Assembly: GCA_021827645.1 (NCBI GenBank)
Contig: JAKAVA010000070.1
Span: 1-58,325 of the forward strand
Origin: Planctomycetota bacterium
GTDB lineage: Bacteria; Planctomycetota; Phycisphaerae; WQYP01
Direction: 5' to 3'
Length of the DNA: 58,325 nt
The notes under the pieces were generated by a model. The model did not search any database, was not told the origin of the DNA, and was given only the letters and a program-made list of their open reading frames with translations. Every line of letters begins with the position of its first letter. Within the stretch, counting starts at the first letter, position 1. Made by a program: the position numbers and the translations under genes. Shown piece after piece: positions 18,565 through 29,200 of this stretch.

Positions 18565-19697
18565 TTTCCACCGATCAATCCGCGGAGAAACTTCTCGAAC
18601 GCCTGCGTGTGGCGGCGCAGGCCGTCAAAGAGGATATCGCCTTTATGGAAGTGTGCGGAACCCACACCACCAGCGCGTTTCGCTGCGGCCTCCCGACCGT
18701 GATGCCGCCAAACGTACGTTTGATCAGCGGCCCGGGGTGTCCGGTCTGTGTGACATCCCAGGGAGATATTGATCGTCTGATCGATCTGGGATCGCGGCAG
18801 GATGTCATTTTGTGCACCTATGGAGACATGCTGAGAGTTCCCGGCCGCCGCGGAAATCTGGAAACCGCCCGCACACGGGGCCGACGGATTGAAGTTGTTT
18901 ACAGCAGTATGGATGCTTTGAAACGAGCCATTGATGAACCTGATCAGCAGGTGGTGTTTGCTGCGGTGGGGTTTGAAACAACCGCACCCGCTACGGCGGC
19001 AGCCGTCTGCGAAGCCCAACGCCAAAATGTGCGGAATTTCAGCGTGTTGGCAAGCCATAAACGGATTATTCCCGCCATGCGGGCGCTCTTGACCGATGAG
19101 GAAATTCCCAGCATCCATGGATTCCTCTGTCCGGGGCATGTGTCGGTCATTATCGGATCGGAAATCTATCGCCCCATCGTGGATGAATTTAATGTTTCGT
19201 GCGTCATCGGTGGATTCGAGCCGACTCAGCTTATCTCCTCCCTGCTGTGCTTGACCGAATTGGTTCTCAACCGCCAGACCGCTCTCGTAAATCAATATCG
19301 TGAAGCGGTTCGTCCCGAGGGCAATCCCCGCGCTCTGGCGTTGCTGGCAGAAGTATTTGAACCGGGGGACGCGAGATGGCGCGGCATGGGCATCATACCG
19401 GAGAGCGGATTGGTCCTGCGCGATAAATACCGCCACTTTGATGCCGTCCAGCGCTTCGAACTCTCGGAACCGGATGAACATGAACCCCCGGGGTGTATCT
19501 GCGGCAAGGTGATCAGCGGGGCGGCACTCCCGGTCCAGTGCAAACTCTTTGGGCGCGCCTGCACACCGGTTTCACCCATCGGCCCATGTATGGTGAGTTC
19601 CGAAGGCACCTGTTCCGCATGGTTCAAATACGGTCGCAGCGGGCATCTGAATCTCAGCTGCACGCACGCAAACGAACCTCAGGAGGTCCTACCATGA
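18561..19697 (+). CDS. hypD: Hydrogenase formation protein HypD
   Basis: Iron-sulfur scaffold for the Fe(CN)2CO cofactor, 378 residues, the normal length. Visible landmarks are MEVCGTHTTSAFRCGL with the active-site cysteine, SGPGCPVCVT, FLCPGHVSVIIG, and a C-terminal cysteine-rich region (CICGKVISG, CKLFGRACTP, GPCMVSSEGTC) for the [4Fe-4S] cluster. It overlaps hypC at its start and hypE at its stop by four bases each. A strong AGGAGG for hypE lies inside its 3' end. Confidence 0.97.
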   Translation: MISTDQSAEKLLERLRVAAQAVKEDIAFMEVCGTHTTSAFRCGLPTVMPPNVRLISGPGCPVCVTSQGDIDRLIDLGSRQDVILCTYGDMLRVPGRRGNLETARTRGRRIEVVYSSMDALKRAIDEPDQQVVFAAVGFETTAPATAAAVCEAQRQNVRNFSVLASHKRIIPAMRALLTDEEIPSIHGFLCPGHVSVIIGSEIYRPIVDEFNVSCVIGGFEPTQLISSLLCLTELVLNRQTALVNQYREAVRPEGNPRALALLAEVFEPGDARWRGMGIIPESGLVLRDKYRHFDAVQRFELSEPDEHEPPGCICGKVISGAALPVQCKLFGRACTPVSPIGPCMVSSEGTCSAWFKYGRSGHLNLSCTHANEPQEVLP

Positions 19698-20749
19698 CAA
19701 ACCAAGCTGAAAACCATCGTGCTGTCTCCCAACCACGCCCCACACCCGCGCGATTTTCTCATATCGCACTGGCGCACGGCGGTGGAGGGCAACTCACCGA
19801 TGTGCTCTTGAACCAGATTGTCATGCCACGGCTCAATAATCCGGCGCTTTCCCAACTTCTGGATTCCGGCATGATCCCGGGCGGCAGATTTGCATTGACG
19901 ATCGACAGCTACGTCGTTCAACCGTTGTTTTTTCCAGGCGGTGACATCGGGCGACTTGCGGTCAGCGGAACGGTCAATGATCTCGCCGTGTGCGGCGCCC
20001 GCCCGCAAGCGCTGGCCCTGTCCATGATTATGGCCGAAGGCCTGGAACGCAAGGTGCTTGAGCGCGTGCTGGATTCGGTGGCGACAACAGCCGATGAGGC
20101 GGGCGTGAGAATCATCACCGGCGATACCAAAGTCGTGGGGCACGGACAGGCGGACGGTATCTACCTGACAACGGCGGGGATTGGCGAACTCACCGGACTG
20201 CCGGTTCCGCATCCGGATCATGTTGCGCCAGGGGATGTGCTGATCATCAATGGCCCTATCGGTGACCATGGCCTGACCGTGATGCTGGCACGAGAAATGC
20301 CTGAAGTCGAAAGTGTTTTGCGCAGCGATGTAGCACCACTCAACGGCCTGATTGAAAAGCTGCGCTGCGCCGCGGAAATCATGTTCATGCGGGATCCAAC
20401 TCGCGGCGGTCTGGCAGGTCTTGCCGCCGATCTGGCCGCAAGAACCGGTTGGCGGATCAATCTGGAGGAAAACCAGATACCCATTCGACCCGAATCAAAA
20501 CATGCCGCCGATATGCTCGGGCTTGACCCGCTCGAAATTGCCAATGAAGGAAAAGTGGTCGTCGTCGTCAGACCGGCCGAGGCAGCGGCGGTATTGGAGG
20601 CGATGAAGCGCCATCCATCAGGACGGGACGCAAAAATCATCGGTTCGGTCACTGCTGAAAAGGATGGTATTTGTGTTTTGCACACATCCATCGGCGGGTG
20701 GCGGGTGCTGCAGAAGCCTTATGGCGAGCAATTACCCCGTATCTGCTGA
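19694..20749 (+). CDS. hypE: Hydrogenase expression/formation protein HypE
   Basis: HypE dehydrates the carbamoylated C-terminal cysteine to a thiocyanate using ATP, and transfers cyanide to iron on HypCD. The protein has 351 residues and ends in PRIC, the invariant C-terminus bearing the modified cysteine. The AIRS/PurM-like fold is shown by LAHGGGGQLT near the N-terminus, TIDSYVVQPLFFPGGDIG, TGDTKVVGHGQ and MRDPTRGGLAG. The ATG at 19694 overlaps the hypD stop and has AGGAGG eight bases upstream. A longer frame reading back to 19493 lies wholly inside hypD and is not used. Confidence 0.96.
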   Translation: MTNQAENHRAVSQPRPTPARFSHIALAHGGGGQLTDVLLNQIVMPRLNNPALSQLLDSGMIPGGRFALTIDSYVVQPLFFPGGDIGRLAVSGTVNDLAVCGARPQALALSMIMAEGLERKVLERVLDSVATTADEAGVRIITGDTKVVGHGQADGIYLTTAGIGELTGLPVPHPDHVAPGDVLIINGPIGDHGLTVMLAREMPEVESVLRSDVAPLNGLIEKLRCAAEIMFMRDPTRGGLAGLAADLAARTGWRINLEENQIPIRPESKHAADMLGLDPLEIANEGKVVVVVRPAEAAAVLEAMKRHPSGRDAKIIGSVTAEKDGICVLHTSIGGWRVLQKPYGEQLPRIC

Positions 20750-20787
20750 ACCGGAGGAAATCTTGTTCCTTAAAGGGAGTCTTCACC

Positions 20788-21300
20788 ATGTCGATCTCTG
20801 CAACGTTACCCAGGCCGCCGACGGATGATAAACGGTGGAAAATTGTCGAAACCACCATGCGCCGTAACGATTTTCAGCCGGACGCATTGATTGAAAGTCT
20901 CCACAGTGTGCAACAGACATTTGGTTTTCTTGATATTCCTTCGATGCGTTGGGTGGCGGCGGCGTTAAAGGTTCCACTCTCAAAGGTCTACGGAGTGGCG
21001 ACCTTTTATCATTTTTTTACCCTCAAGCCGCAGGGCAAGCACGTTTGCGTGGTCTGCCTGGGAACCGCATGTTACATCAAAGGGGGGCGCAGACTCTTTG
21101 ATGAAGTACGCAACCGTTACGCAATCTCTGAAGGGCAAACCACGAAAGACGGACAGCTTTCCCTGCTCGTCGCGCGGTGTATCGGTGCCTGTGGTCTTGC
21201 GCCAACCGCGGTGGTGGATGGAAAAGTTCTTGGGAAGCGTTCGCCGACGGAACTTCTCTCGGCATTGGACGAAGCTCTGGAAAGGAAGCAGGAATCATGA
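20788..21300 (+). CDS. hoxE: Bidirectional hydrogenase diaphorase subunit HoxE
   Basis: Thioredoxin-like [2Fe-2S] protein of the NuoE family, 170 residues. The cluster cysteines lie in [11 protein letters not shown] and CIGACGLAP. The N-terminal helical region includes [12 protein letters not shown] and [12 protein letters not shown], both typical of NuoE/HoxE. As first gene of the hoxEFUYH block it defines a five-subunit, HoxE-containing group 3d enzyme. GGGAG precedes the ATG. Its stop overlaps the hoxF start by four bases. HoxE is thought to connect the diaphorase to other electron carriers such as ferredoxin, which fits the presence of PFOR downstream. Confidence 0.93.
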   Translation: MSISATLPRPPTDDKRWKIVETTMRRNDFQPDALIESLHSVQQTFGFLDIPSMRWVAAALKVPLSKVYGVATFYHFFTLKPQGKHVCVVCLGTACYIKGGRRLFDEVRNRYAISEGQTTKDGQLSLLVARCIGACGLAPTAVVDGKVLGKRSPTELLSALDEALERKQES

Positions 21301-22955
21301 AGCCCGAAGAGTTAACCAGCATGATGGAAAAAGCCCGGGCGGATATGCAGGCATTTGATCATCACATCAATGTCTGCACCGAATCGGGATGCATCAGTCT
21401 GCAGAGTGATCTACTGCTTAAAACGCTTGGCGATGAGGTCAAACACCGCGGCCTGACCGAAAAGGTCTGCGTTAAAGGCGTTGGCTGTATGGGATTATGC
21501 TGCAACGGGCCGCTGGTAAAGGCCAACACCACTCTGTATCAGAATGTGAAATCGGAACATGCCCCGGCCATCGTTGATAGCCTTTCAAGCCAACCGGTTC
21601 AGGAACTGCTGTGCGATACTCAGCAGCCCTTTTTTACCCGGCAGAAATTGATCGTTCGGGAAAATTCCGGCCGTGTTGATCCGGAGAGCCTGATCGATTG
21701 TATTGCCCATGGTGCGTATCAGGCGCTGCTCAAAGTGCTCACCTCCATGACCCCGCAACAGGTGATTCAGGAAATTGCAGATTCCGGTCTGCGAGGCCGC
21801 GGCGGCGCCGGTTTTCCCACCGGACTCAAGTGGGCCACCGTCGCCAAAGCGCCGGGAACCCGAAAATATGTGATCTGCAATGGCGATGAGGGCGATCCAG
21901 GCGCATTCATGGATCGCAGCATGATGGAGGGCGATCCGCATCGCGTTCTGGAGGGAATGGCCATCGCCGCCTATGCCGTCGGGGCTCAGCAGGGCGTGAT
22001 CTACGTCCGGGCGGAATATCCGCTGGCAGTCAAACGCCTAACCAAAGCGATCAATATGGCGCATCGCCATGACTTGATCGGCCATAACATTTTTGGAACC
22101 AAATTTGATTTCAACGTTGAAATACGCCTCGGCGCCGGTGCCTTTGTCTGCGGAGAGGAGACGGCCTTAATTGCCAGCGTCGAGGGGAAGCGTGGACTGC
22201 CGCGGCCTCGTCCTCCGTATCCAGCCAATTCCGGGCTTTTCGGTTGTCCTACACTCATTAATAATGTCGAAACCTACGCCAATATCGCTCCGATTATCAA
22301 TAACGGCGCGGCGTCCTTTGCTCAGATTGGAACCGAGAAAAGCAAAGGAACCAAGATCTTCGCCCTGACCGGAAAAATAAAAAATACCGGTCTGATCGAA
22401 GTTCCAATGGGTATCAGGCTGAAAGACATCATTTATGACATTGCCGGCGGAATTCCGGACGGCAGGGCGTTCAAAGCCGTTCAGACCGGCGGACCATCCG
22501 GTGGCTGTATACCAGCTGATATGCTCGATATTACGGTTGATTATGAATCGCTGACCAAGGCTGGTTCGATCATGGGCTCCGGTGGCATGATTGTCATGGA
22601 TGAAACCAGCAACATGGTGGATGTCGCTCGCTTCTTCATGGAATTCTGCATGACGGAGAGCTGCGGCAAATGCGTTCCCTGCCGGGTCGGCACCTATGAA
22701 ATGCATGAGCTGCTTGACCGCATCTATGAAAAGCGCGGAACACTCGATGATCTTCAGTTATTGAAAGACCTGTGCGGTATGGTCAAGCAGACCAGTCTTT
22801 GCGGACTGGGCCAATCCGCTCCGAATCCGGTGCTCAGCACCCTTCGCTACTTTGAACACGAATATCTCGATCTGATCAATCAGGCTCAGGCCTCGGAAGC
22901 AGATCGAAATGCCGCCGCAAAAGGTGAATCCATCAAGCTGGAGGTGCTTTCATGA
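21297..22955 (+). CDS. hoxF: Bidirectional hydrogenase diaphorase subunit HoxF (NADH/FMN-binding)
   Basis: NuoF-like subunit of 552 residues that binds NAD(H), FMN and iron-sulfur clusters and exchanges hydride with electrons. The N-terminal thioredoxin-like [2Fe-2S] domain has CTESGC and VGCMGLC. The NADH-binding [16 protein letters not shown] lies near residue 165 and the FMN loop [14 protein letters not shown] near 195. The C-terminal [4Fe-4S] site [16 protein letters not shown] is near 455. The ATG at 21297 overlaps the hoxE stop (ATGA). Its own stop overlaps hoxU in the same way, so subunit synthesis is likely coupled. Confidence 0.96.
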   Translation: MKPEELTSMMEKARADMQAFDHHINVCTESGCISLQSDLLLKTLGDEVKHRGLTEKVCVKGVGCMGLCCNGPLVKANTTLYQNVKSEHAPAIVDSLSSQPVQELLCDTQQPFFTRQKLIVRENSGRVDPESLIDCIAHGAYQALLKVLTSMTPQQVIQEIADSGLRGRGGAGFPTGLKWATVAKAPGTRKYVICNGDEGDPGAFMDRSMMEGDPHRVLEGMAIAAYAVGAQQGVIYVRAEYPLAVKRLTKAINMAHRHDLIGHNIFGTKFDFNVEIRLGAGAFVCGEETALIASVEGKRGLPRPRPPYPANSGLFGCPTLINNVETYANIAPIINNGAASFAQIGTEKSKGTKIFALTGKIKNTGLIEVPMGIRLKDIIYDIAGGIPDGRAFKAVQTGGPSGGCIPADMLDITVDYESLTKAGSIMGSGGMIVMDETSNMVDVARFFMEFCMTESCGKCVPCRVGTYEMHELLDRIYEKRGTLDDLQLLKDLCGMVKQTSLCGLGQSAPNPVLSTLRYFEHEYLDLINQAQASEADRNAAAKGESIKLEVLS

Positions 22956-23680
22956 CATCTGCCGTATCTTCAGGTGAATCCATCACATTAAAAATCGATG
23001 ACAAAGACATCAGTTGTCGAAGCGGTGAAACCATTCTCGCGGTGGCACGCGAGAATAACATAGATATTCCGACACTCTGTTTCATGGAAGGACTCTCCGT
23101 ATGGGGAGGTTGCCGCCTGTGCCTCGTGGAAGTCGCCGGTTCACCCAAACTCCAGGCAGCCTGCGCGACGGTCTGTACAGAAGGAATGAATGTTGTCACG
23201 GCTTCCCCGCGTCTGAAAGAATATCGCAAGATGATCGTCGAGATGCTCTTCGCCGAGCGCAACCACGTCTGCTCGGTTTGCGTGAGCAACGGACATTGTG
23301 AACTGCAGGATATGGCCGTCAAACTTGAGATTGATCATGTGCGATTCCCCTATCGCTATCCCCATCTGCAGGTGGACAATTCTCACGATCGTGCGCGAAT
23401 GGATCACAACCGTTGCATTTTGTGCACGCGCTGCGTGCGGGTATGTGCGGAAATCGAGGGTGCGCATACCAAAGACGTCAAAGGGCGGGGGGTGCTTGCT
23501 GCCATTATTCACGATCTGGATCAGCCTTGGGGTGAAAGCGAAACCTGCACGAGCTGCGGCAAATGTGTGAACGTATGTCCAACCGGCGCGCTGACCCATC
23601 GAGGCACCGCGGTCGGGGAGATGCAGAAAAAGACCGACTTTTTACCCTACCTGACGCTCATGCGGAGGACAGAATCATGA
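22952..23680 (+). CDS. hoxU: Bidirectional hydrogenase diaphorase subunit HoxU
   Basis: Iron-sulfur wire between HoxF and HoxY, 242 residues, homologous to the N-terminal part of NuoG. It has a plant-ferredoxin-type [2Fe-2S] domain ([19 protein letters not shown]). Next comes the His-Cys motif region [15 protein letters not shown] for a [4Fe-4S] cluster, then two further cysteine sets [11 protein letters not shown] and [16 protein letters not shown]. Length and motif order match HoxU rather than full NuoG, which has a molybdopterin-like domain missing here. Overlaps of four bases join it to hoxF and hoxY. Confidence 0.96.
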   Translation: MTSAVSSGESITLKIDDKDISCRSGETILAVARENNIDIPTLCFMEGLSVWGGCRLCLVEVAGSPKLQAACATVCTEGMNVVTASPRLKEYRKMIVEMLFAERNHVCSVCVSNGHCELQDMAVKLEIDHVRFPYRYPHLQVDNSHDRARMDHNRCILCTRCVRVCAEIEGAHTKDVKGRGVLAAIIHDLDQPWGESETCTSCGKCVNVCPTGALTHRGTAVGEMQKKTDFLPYLTLMRRTES

Positions 23681-24243
23681 CCAACGCGACGACAAAACCG
23701 ACTGTGGCAACGGTGTGGCTCGACGGTTGTTCCGGATGTCACATGAGTTTCATGGACCTTGATGAGCGGCTCATGACTCTCGCCGGCCTCGTGGATATTC
23801 TCCATTCGCCCGTTGTCGACTCCAAGGAGTTTCCGCAAAATGTTGATTTGACACTCGTTGAAGGGGCGGTCAGCAGCGAAGAGGATTTGCACAAGGCGAA
23901 TATTATTCGTGCGCGCAGCAAATATGTCATAGCCATGGGCGATTGCGCAGTGACCGGAAATGTGCCCGCTATGCGTAATTACTGGGATCGCTCGGACTTA
24001 TTCGACCGCGCGTATGTCGAAAATGCTCAGGAGCCTGTCAGTCCCGAGGCCCGGAAGGCGTTGCTTCCGCTCGCAGTTGTACCCCCGCTCCGTCCGCACG
24101 CGACCCCGCTCCATGAGGTAATCAAAGTTGATCTGTATCTGCCGGGGTGCCCGCCGCCGGCGGATGCAATCTGGTTTGTATTGACAGAATTGCTGGCGGG
24201 ACGCGTGCCAAACGCCATGAGCGTTTCACGCTTTGGTAAATAG
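23677..24243 (+). CDS. hoxY: [NiFe] hydrogenase small subunit HoxY
   Basis: Short small subunit of 188 residues carrying only the proximal [4Fe-4S] cluster, as in group 3d enzymes. Cluster ligands lie in [15 protein letters not shown] near the N-terminus, [14 protein letters not shown] in the middle and [12 protein letters not shown] near the C-terminus. There is no twin-arginine signal, so the enzyme is cytoplasmic. The start overlaps the hoxU stop. A 45-base gap with an AAAAAGGA site precedes hoxH. Confidence 0.96.
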   Translation: MTNATTKPTVATVWLDGCSGCHMSFMDLDERLMTLAGLVDILHSPVVDSKEFPQNVDLTLVEGAVSSEEDLHKANIIRARSKYVIAMGDCAVTGNVPAMRNYWDRSDLFDRAYVENAQEPVSPEARKALLPLAVVPPLRPHATPLHEVIKVDLYLPGCPPPADAIWFVLTELLAGRVPNAMSVSRFGK

Positions 24244-24288
24244 AGCGTAGATGTTAGCTTTCCGGTTTCGAGGAAAAAGGATGTTATC

Positions 24289-25719
24289 ATGCCACAGACC
24301 ATTACCATCGACGGTGTGACCCGGATTGAAGGGCACGCCAAAATTACGATTCAACTTGACGATGCCGGCAAGGTGTACGATGCCCAATTTCACGTGACCC
24401 AGTTCCGCGGGTTTGAAAAATTTGTCCAAGGCAGGCCGCTGACGGAAATGCCCGGCATTATGGCACGCATCTGCGGGATATGCCCGGTGAGCCACCTGAT
24501 GGCGGCGGCCAAGGCCTGTGATGATATTCTGGCGGTGCAGATTCCGCCCACTGCCGAAAAGCTCCGCCGAATTATGAATTTGGCGCAGATGATTCAAAGT
24601 CACGCCTTATCATTCTTTCATCTCTCAAGTCCGGATCTGCTCTTTGGTATGGATGGCGATCCAAAACAAAGAAACATCTTCGGCCTGATCCGTGACCATC
24701 CGGATTTTGCCCGCGACGGCATCATGCTTCGCAAATTCGGTCAGGATATTATTGCCAAACTCGGGGGAAAAAAGATTCACCCCGCGTGGGTGGTACCCGG
24801 CGGTGTCAACGCTCCATTGACGGAAGAAGTGCAGGATTCCATCCTCAAGGAAGTGCCAGCGGCGATTGAAAGGATAGATCGCGCTCTGGATTATTTTCAT
24901 CAAATTGAGGGTCGCTATCCCGCTGAAGAGGATGCTTTCGCCAATTTCCCCACGCTCTTTGCCGGGCTGGTGACTGCCGACGGTCTGCTGGAACATTACC
25001 ATGGGCCTTTGAAATTTGTCGATCAGGACGCATCATTGGTGGCGGAACTCAGCCCCGCCGATCAACGCCATTACGGTTCACTCATCGGCGAAGCCGTCGA
25101 AAAATATTCCTACCTTAAATTTCCCTATTTCAAGCCGCGCGGTTATCCCGACGGGATTTACCGCGTCGGCCCGCTGGCCCGGTTAATCGTCGCGGAACGC
25201 TGCGGCACGCGTCGGGCCGATATGGAACTCGGGGCATTTCGCACACGTCTGGGACGAAGTCCGCAGAGCAGTTTCCATTACCATTGGGCCCGGCTCATCG
25301 AAATACTCTATGGAATTGAAATGATCCAGCGTTTGCTTCAATTCCCCGATATCCTCAATACGCATATCCGTGCACGGGCCCGCCCCAATCGTCTCGAAGG
25401 CGTGGGCGTATCGGAAGCTCCCCGCGGAACATTGATTCATCATTACAAGATCGACGACAATGGCTTGATCCAATGGGCGAACCTGATCATCGCCACGGGC
25501 CATAACAATCTGGCAATGAATCGGGGCGTCCGACAGGTCGCGGAGCGGTTTGTCGACGGCAACAAATTGCAGGAAGGCATGCTCAACCGCGTCGAGGCGG
25601 TGATCCGCTGCTTTGATCCATGCCTGAGTTGTTCCACCCATGCTCTGGGGCAGATGCCCCTTCGCATTGAGCTCTGTAAAGCGGATGGTGAGGTGTGCGA
25701 TGTACTGCAGAGAGACTGA
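24289..25719 (+). CDS. hoxH: [NiFe] hydrogenase large subunit HoxH
   Basis: Catalytic subunit of 476 residues holding the NiFe(CN)2CO centre that interconverts H2 with protons and electrons. The N-terminal nickel ligands are in [10 protein letters not shown] and the C-terminal ligands in [16 protein letters not shown]. The residues after the histidine form the extension that the HoxW protease should remove after nickel insertion. The N-terminus [15 protein letters not shown] is classic for the family. Subunit set, length and motifs place it in group 3d. Its 3' end overlaps the hoxW start region by about 20 bases. Confidence 0.97.
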   Translation: MPQTITIDGVTRIEGHAKITIQLDDAGKVYDAQFHVTQFRGFEKFVQGRPLTEMPGIMARICGICPVSHLMAAAKACDDILAVQIPPTAEKLRRIMNLAQMIQSHALSFFHLSSPDLLFGMDGDPKQRNIFGLIRDHPDFARDGIMLRKFGQDIIAKLGGKKIHPAWVVPGGVNAPLTEEVQDSILKEVPAAIERIDRALDYFHQIEGRYPAEEDAFANFPTLFAGLVTADGLLEHYHGPLKFVDQDASLVAELSPADQRHYGSLIGEAVEKYSYLKFPYFKPRGYPDGIYRVGPLARLIVAERCGTRRADMELGAFRTRLGRSPQSSFHYHWARLIEILYGIEMIQRLLQFPDILNTHIRARARPNRLEGVGVSEAPRGTLIHHYKIDDNGLIQWANLIIATGHNNLAMNRGVRQVAERFVDGNKLQEGMLNRVEAVIRCFDPCLSCSTHALGQMPLRIELCKADGEVCDVLQRD

Positions 25720-26248
25720 CCTGCAACCGGCGGACGCCGAACTGCTTATGATCGGCTATGGCAATTCATTGCGGACTGATGATGGCGTCGGCCCGGCCGT
25801 TGTCCAAAGGCTTTCCGACTTGCTGCCGTCGCAATACTCTGGTTTTGTAGAAATGATGACCTGCCTTCAGCTCACACCGGAATTGGCCGCACATATTGCG
25901 TCGTTCCGGCGTGTCGTGTTTATCGATGCAAGCGTGGCTATTCCAGCGGGGCGCATTGCGATTAATCGGATGGAATGTGAAGAGTCGGGCGCACAGCTCG
26001 GTCATTATTTTACTCCCGGCATACTGCTGATCCTAGCGGCCAGTGTGTTTGGCGCATCACCCCAGGCATGGACGGCGGCGGTTGGATGCCAATCGACGGA
26101 CATCGGTGATCAATTGACTCCCAAAGTTATCGCCGCAGTTGAGCGCCTCGCGCGGCACCTCTTCAGATGTGTTACAGGGCTCATCGACACCGGTGTGTTC
26201 TCCCCGGAAATGTTTGAGGGTTCAAATGTGGCAGTCGGCTCGGAATGA
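25700..26248 (+). CDS. hoxW: Hydrogenase maturation protease HoxW (HycI/HoxM family)
   Basis: Endopeptidase that clips the C-terminal extension of HoxH once nickel is in place. The hallmark MIGYGNSLRTDDGVGPAVVQRL near residues 17-38 and the VVFIDASVAI segment around residue 75 contain the acidic residues that sense nickel. ATG 25700 follows a GAGGTG site and gives 182 residues; ATG 25685 would add five. The start lies inside the end of hoxH, again pointing to coupled translation. A long C-terminus after RLARHL extends past the typical fold and has no recognised function. Confidence 0.9.
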   Translation: MYCRETDLQPADAELLMIGYGNSLRTDDGVGPAVVQRLSDLLPSQYSGFVEMMTCLQLTPELAAHIASFRRVVFIDASVAIPAGRIAINRMECEESGAQLGHYFTPGILLILAASVFGASPQAWTAAVGCQSTDIGDQLTPKVIAAVERLARHLFRCVTGLIDTGVFSPEMFEGSNVAVGSE

Positions 26249-26273
26249 TTCCATCATTAAGGACGGACGATTT

Positions 26274-29200
26274 ATGAGTAACATGCATATCACCATGGAC
26301 GGCAACGAAGCAGCGGCAAGTGTTGCCTATCGAACCACTGAGGCCGCCGTCATTTATCCGATCACGCCGGCAAGTCCGATGGGAGAGTTTTTTGACGACT
26401 GGGCGTCGCGGGGACGCACAAACATCTGGGGAGATGTTCCAAAGATTGTGGAAATGCAAAGCGAAGGCGGCGCCATCGGCGCCGCCCACGGGGTTTTACA
26501 AAGCGGAGCACTGTGCACTACCGCCACGGCCTCACAGGGTTTGCTGCTCATGATTCCCAATCTGTATAAAATTGCCGGGGAACTTACCAGTTTTGTCATT
26601 CATGTAGCCGCACGTTCCGTCGCAACCCATGCGCTTTCCATTTTTGGTGATCACTCCGATGTTATGGCGTGTCGGCAGACGGGATTTGCGATCCTGGCGT
26701 CTATGAACGTGCAGGAAGCACACGATCAGGCTGCTATATCGCTTGCCGCAACGCTCCGCAGCAGAATCCCCTTCATTCACTTCTTCGATGGATTTCGAAC
26801 ATCCCACGAGCTTAACAGTGTGGCAATTCTCTCGGATGATCAGCTTCGCACTTATATTCCACAGGAAGGCATCTCCGCCCATCGTCAGAGAGCCCTGACA
26901 CCTGATGCACCGGTACTTCGCGGTACGGCACAGAATCCCGATACGTTTTTTCAGGCCCGTGAAGCCATTAATCCGTTTTATGATCATCTGCCCAACATTC
27001 TTGTTGAGGAGATGCGACGTTTTGGCCAACTAACAGGTCGACACTATCAACCGTATGAGTATCGTGGCCATCCGCAGGCGACGCGAATTATCATTCTCAT
27101 GGGCTCGGGGGCTGAAACAGCCAGTGAGACGGTAAAGTTGTTGGTGGCGCAGGGTGAAGATGTCGGTTGTGTCATTGTTCGTATGTATCGTCCCTTTGCC
27201 GCTGATATGCTGATCAACGCCATTCCGGTATCCGCCCGGAAAATAGCCGTTCTCGATCGCACCAAAGAACCCGGCTCCGCCGGCGAACCGCTTTATCAGG
27301 ATGTCATAACCTCCCTGGCCCAAGCCGCCATGGTAAATGTCCTGCCTATGGGCATCATGCCGACCGTCATCGGCGGACGTTACGGCTTATCCAGTAAAGA
27401 ATTCACACCCGCCATGGTCAAAGCGGTATTGATAGAGTTGGCGAAACCGAACCCCAAGCCGCGCTTTACAGTGGGAATTTCCGATGATGTTACGCACCTT
27501 TCACTTCCTATAGATGAAAACTTCGATCTGCCTACCGGAGATTCCGCCGCCGTATTTTACGGACTTGGAGCTGACGGAACTGTCGGGGCGAATAAAAATT
27601 CAATCAAAATCATTGGCGATCTGGCCGGCCTCCACGCCCAGGGGTACTTTGTCTATGATTCAAAAAAATCCGGCGCCATGACGATTTCCCACCTCCGTTT
27701 CGGCAAGGAGATTGTCCGTGCGCCCTATCTGATTCACAAAGCTGATTTTATTGCTTGTCACGCGTTTGAATTTCTCAAACACATTGACGTTCTGGAAAAA
27801 GCGGCAACGGGAGGTACATTCCTTCTCAATGCCCCCATGGAAGCCGATCGAGTCTGGGATCATCTTCCGATTGAAATCCAGCAGACCTTGATCGAAAAGC
27901 AGATGCGACTCTTCGCCATTGACGCCTACAGCATCGCCCGGAATACCGGCATGGGACGCCGCATCAACACCATTATGCAGACCGCCTTTTTTGCCATCTC
28001 CGGCATCTTGCCGGTTGAACAGGCGATAGCAGCCATTAAGAACGCAATCAAAAAAACCTACGAAAAACGCGGCGAGGAGGTGGTACGGCGTAATAATGAA
28101 GCTGTAGACCAGACCCTTGCAAACCTGCATCAGATAACCCTTCCAGCCAACGCAACTTCCTCCACCCGACAGGAAAGTTTCGCCCGCCCCGATATGCCCG
28201 AGTTCGCCCGACGGGTGCAGGCGGTCATGATGGCCGGAAAAGGTGATCTGCTTCCTGTGAGCGCATTTCCCGTCGACGGGACTTGGCCGACCGGTACTTC
28301 ACAGTGGGAAAAACGTAATATTGCCACTGAAATACCGCAGTGGGATACCCAGTTTTGTATACAATGCAATAAATGTGCCTTTGTCTGCCCCCACGCCGCC
28401 ATCCGCGCCAAAATATACGATGCAGCGGATTTGAAAGGCGCGCCGGAGCATTTTAAGCATGTATCGTATAAGGCGCCCGATTTTAAGGGTATGTCTTATA
28501 CGCTGCAGGTGGCGCCGGAGGATTGCACCGGATGTGGACTTTGCGTCGAGATATGTCCCGCCAAGGACAAGGCAAACCCCAGGCACAAAGCCATCAACAT
28601 GACTCCGCAAATCCCTATTCGCCAACGCGAGCGAGACAATTTCGAGTTTTTTCTCCGCATCCCCGAACTGGATCGCACACGGATTACTCGCATGGATGTC
28701 AAATCCAGCCAGTTCCTTCTGCCGCTCTTTGAGTTCAGCGGGGCGTGTGCCGGTTGCGGTGAGACGCCCTATCTGAAATTGCTGACGCAATTGTTCGGCG
28801 ATCGCCTTATTATCGCCAACGCCACAGGCTGCTCATCTATTTATGGTGCAAATCTTCCCACCACGCCGTACTCGAAAAACAGCGATAATCGCGGTCCGGC
28901 ATGGAACAATTCGCTCTTTGAGGATAACGCCGAATTTGGCCTCGGGATACGCTTGGGGCTTGATCAGCACATCCTTCAGACACGACGCCTTGTTACAGAA
29001 CTCTCCAGCGTATTGGGTACTGCCTTGGCCACCACTCTTCTTAATGCTGATCAGTCTTCGGAAAAGGGAATCGTCGAACAGCGCAATCGCGTGGCGGATT
29101 TACGCAACGCCCTTAAAGCCGTCAAAGATCCGAGAGCCGACATCCTGAGCCGAATGGCCGATTATCTCGTGCGTAAAAGCGTCTGGATTGTCGGGGGAGA

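Noticed and set aside
23000-24200. Possibility that the hydrogenase block is a fragment of respiratory complex I
   Set aside because: HoxH nickel ligands, HoxY, hyp genes and a HoxW protease are present, and no membrane Nuo subunits occur.
25183-25667. Minus-strand frames opposite the hoxH 3' half
   Set aside because: Shadows of hoxH; composition and lack of motifs give no support.
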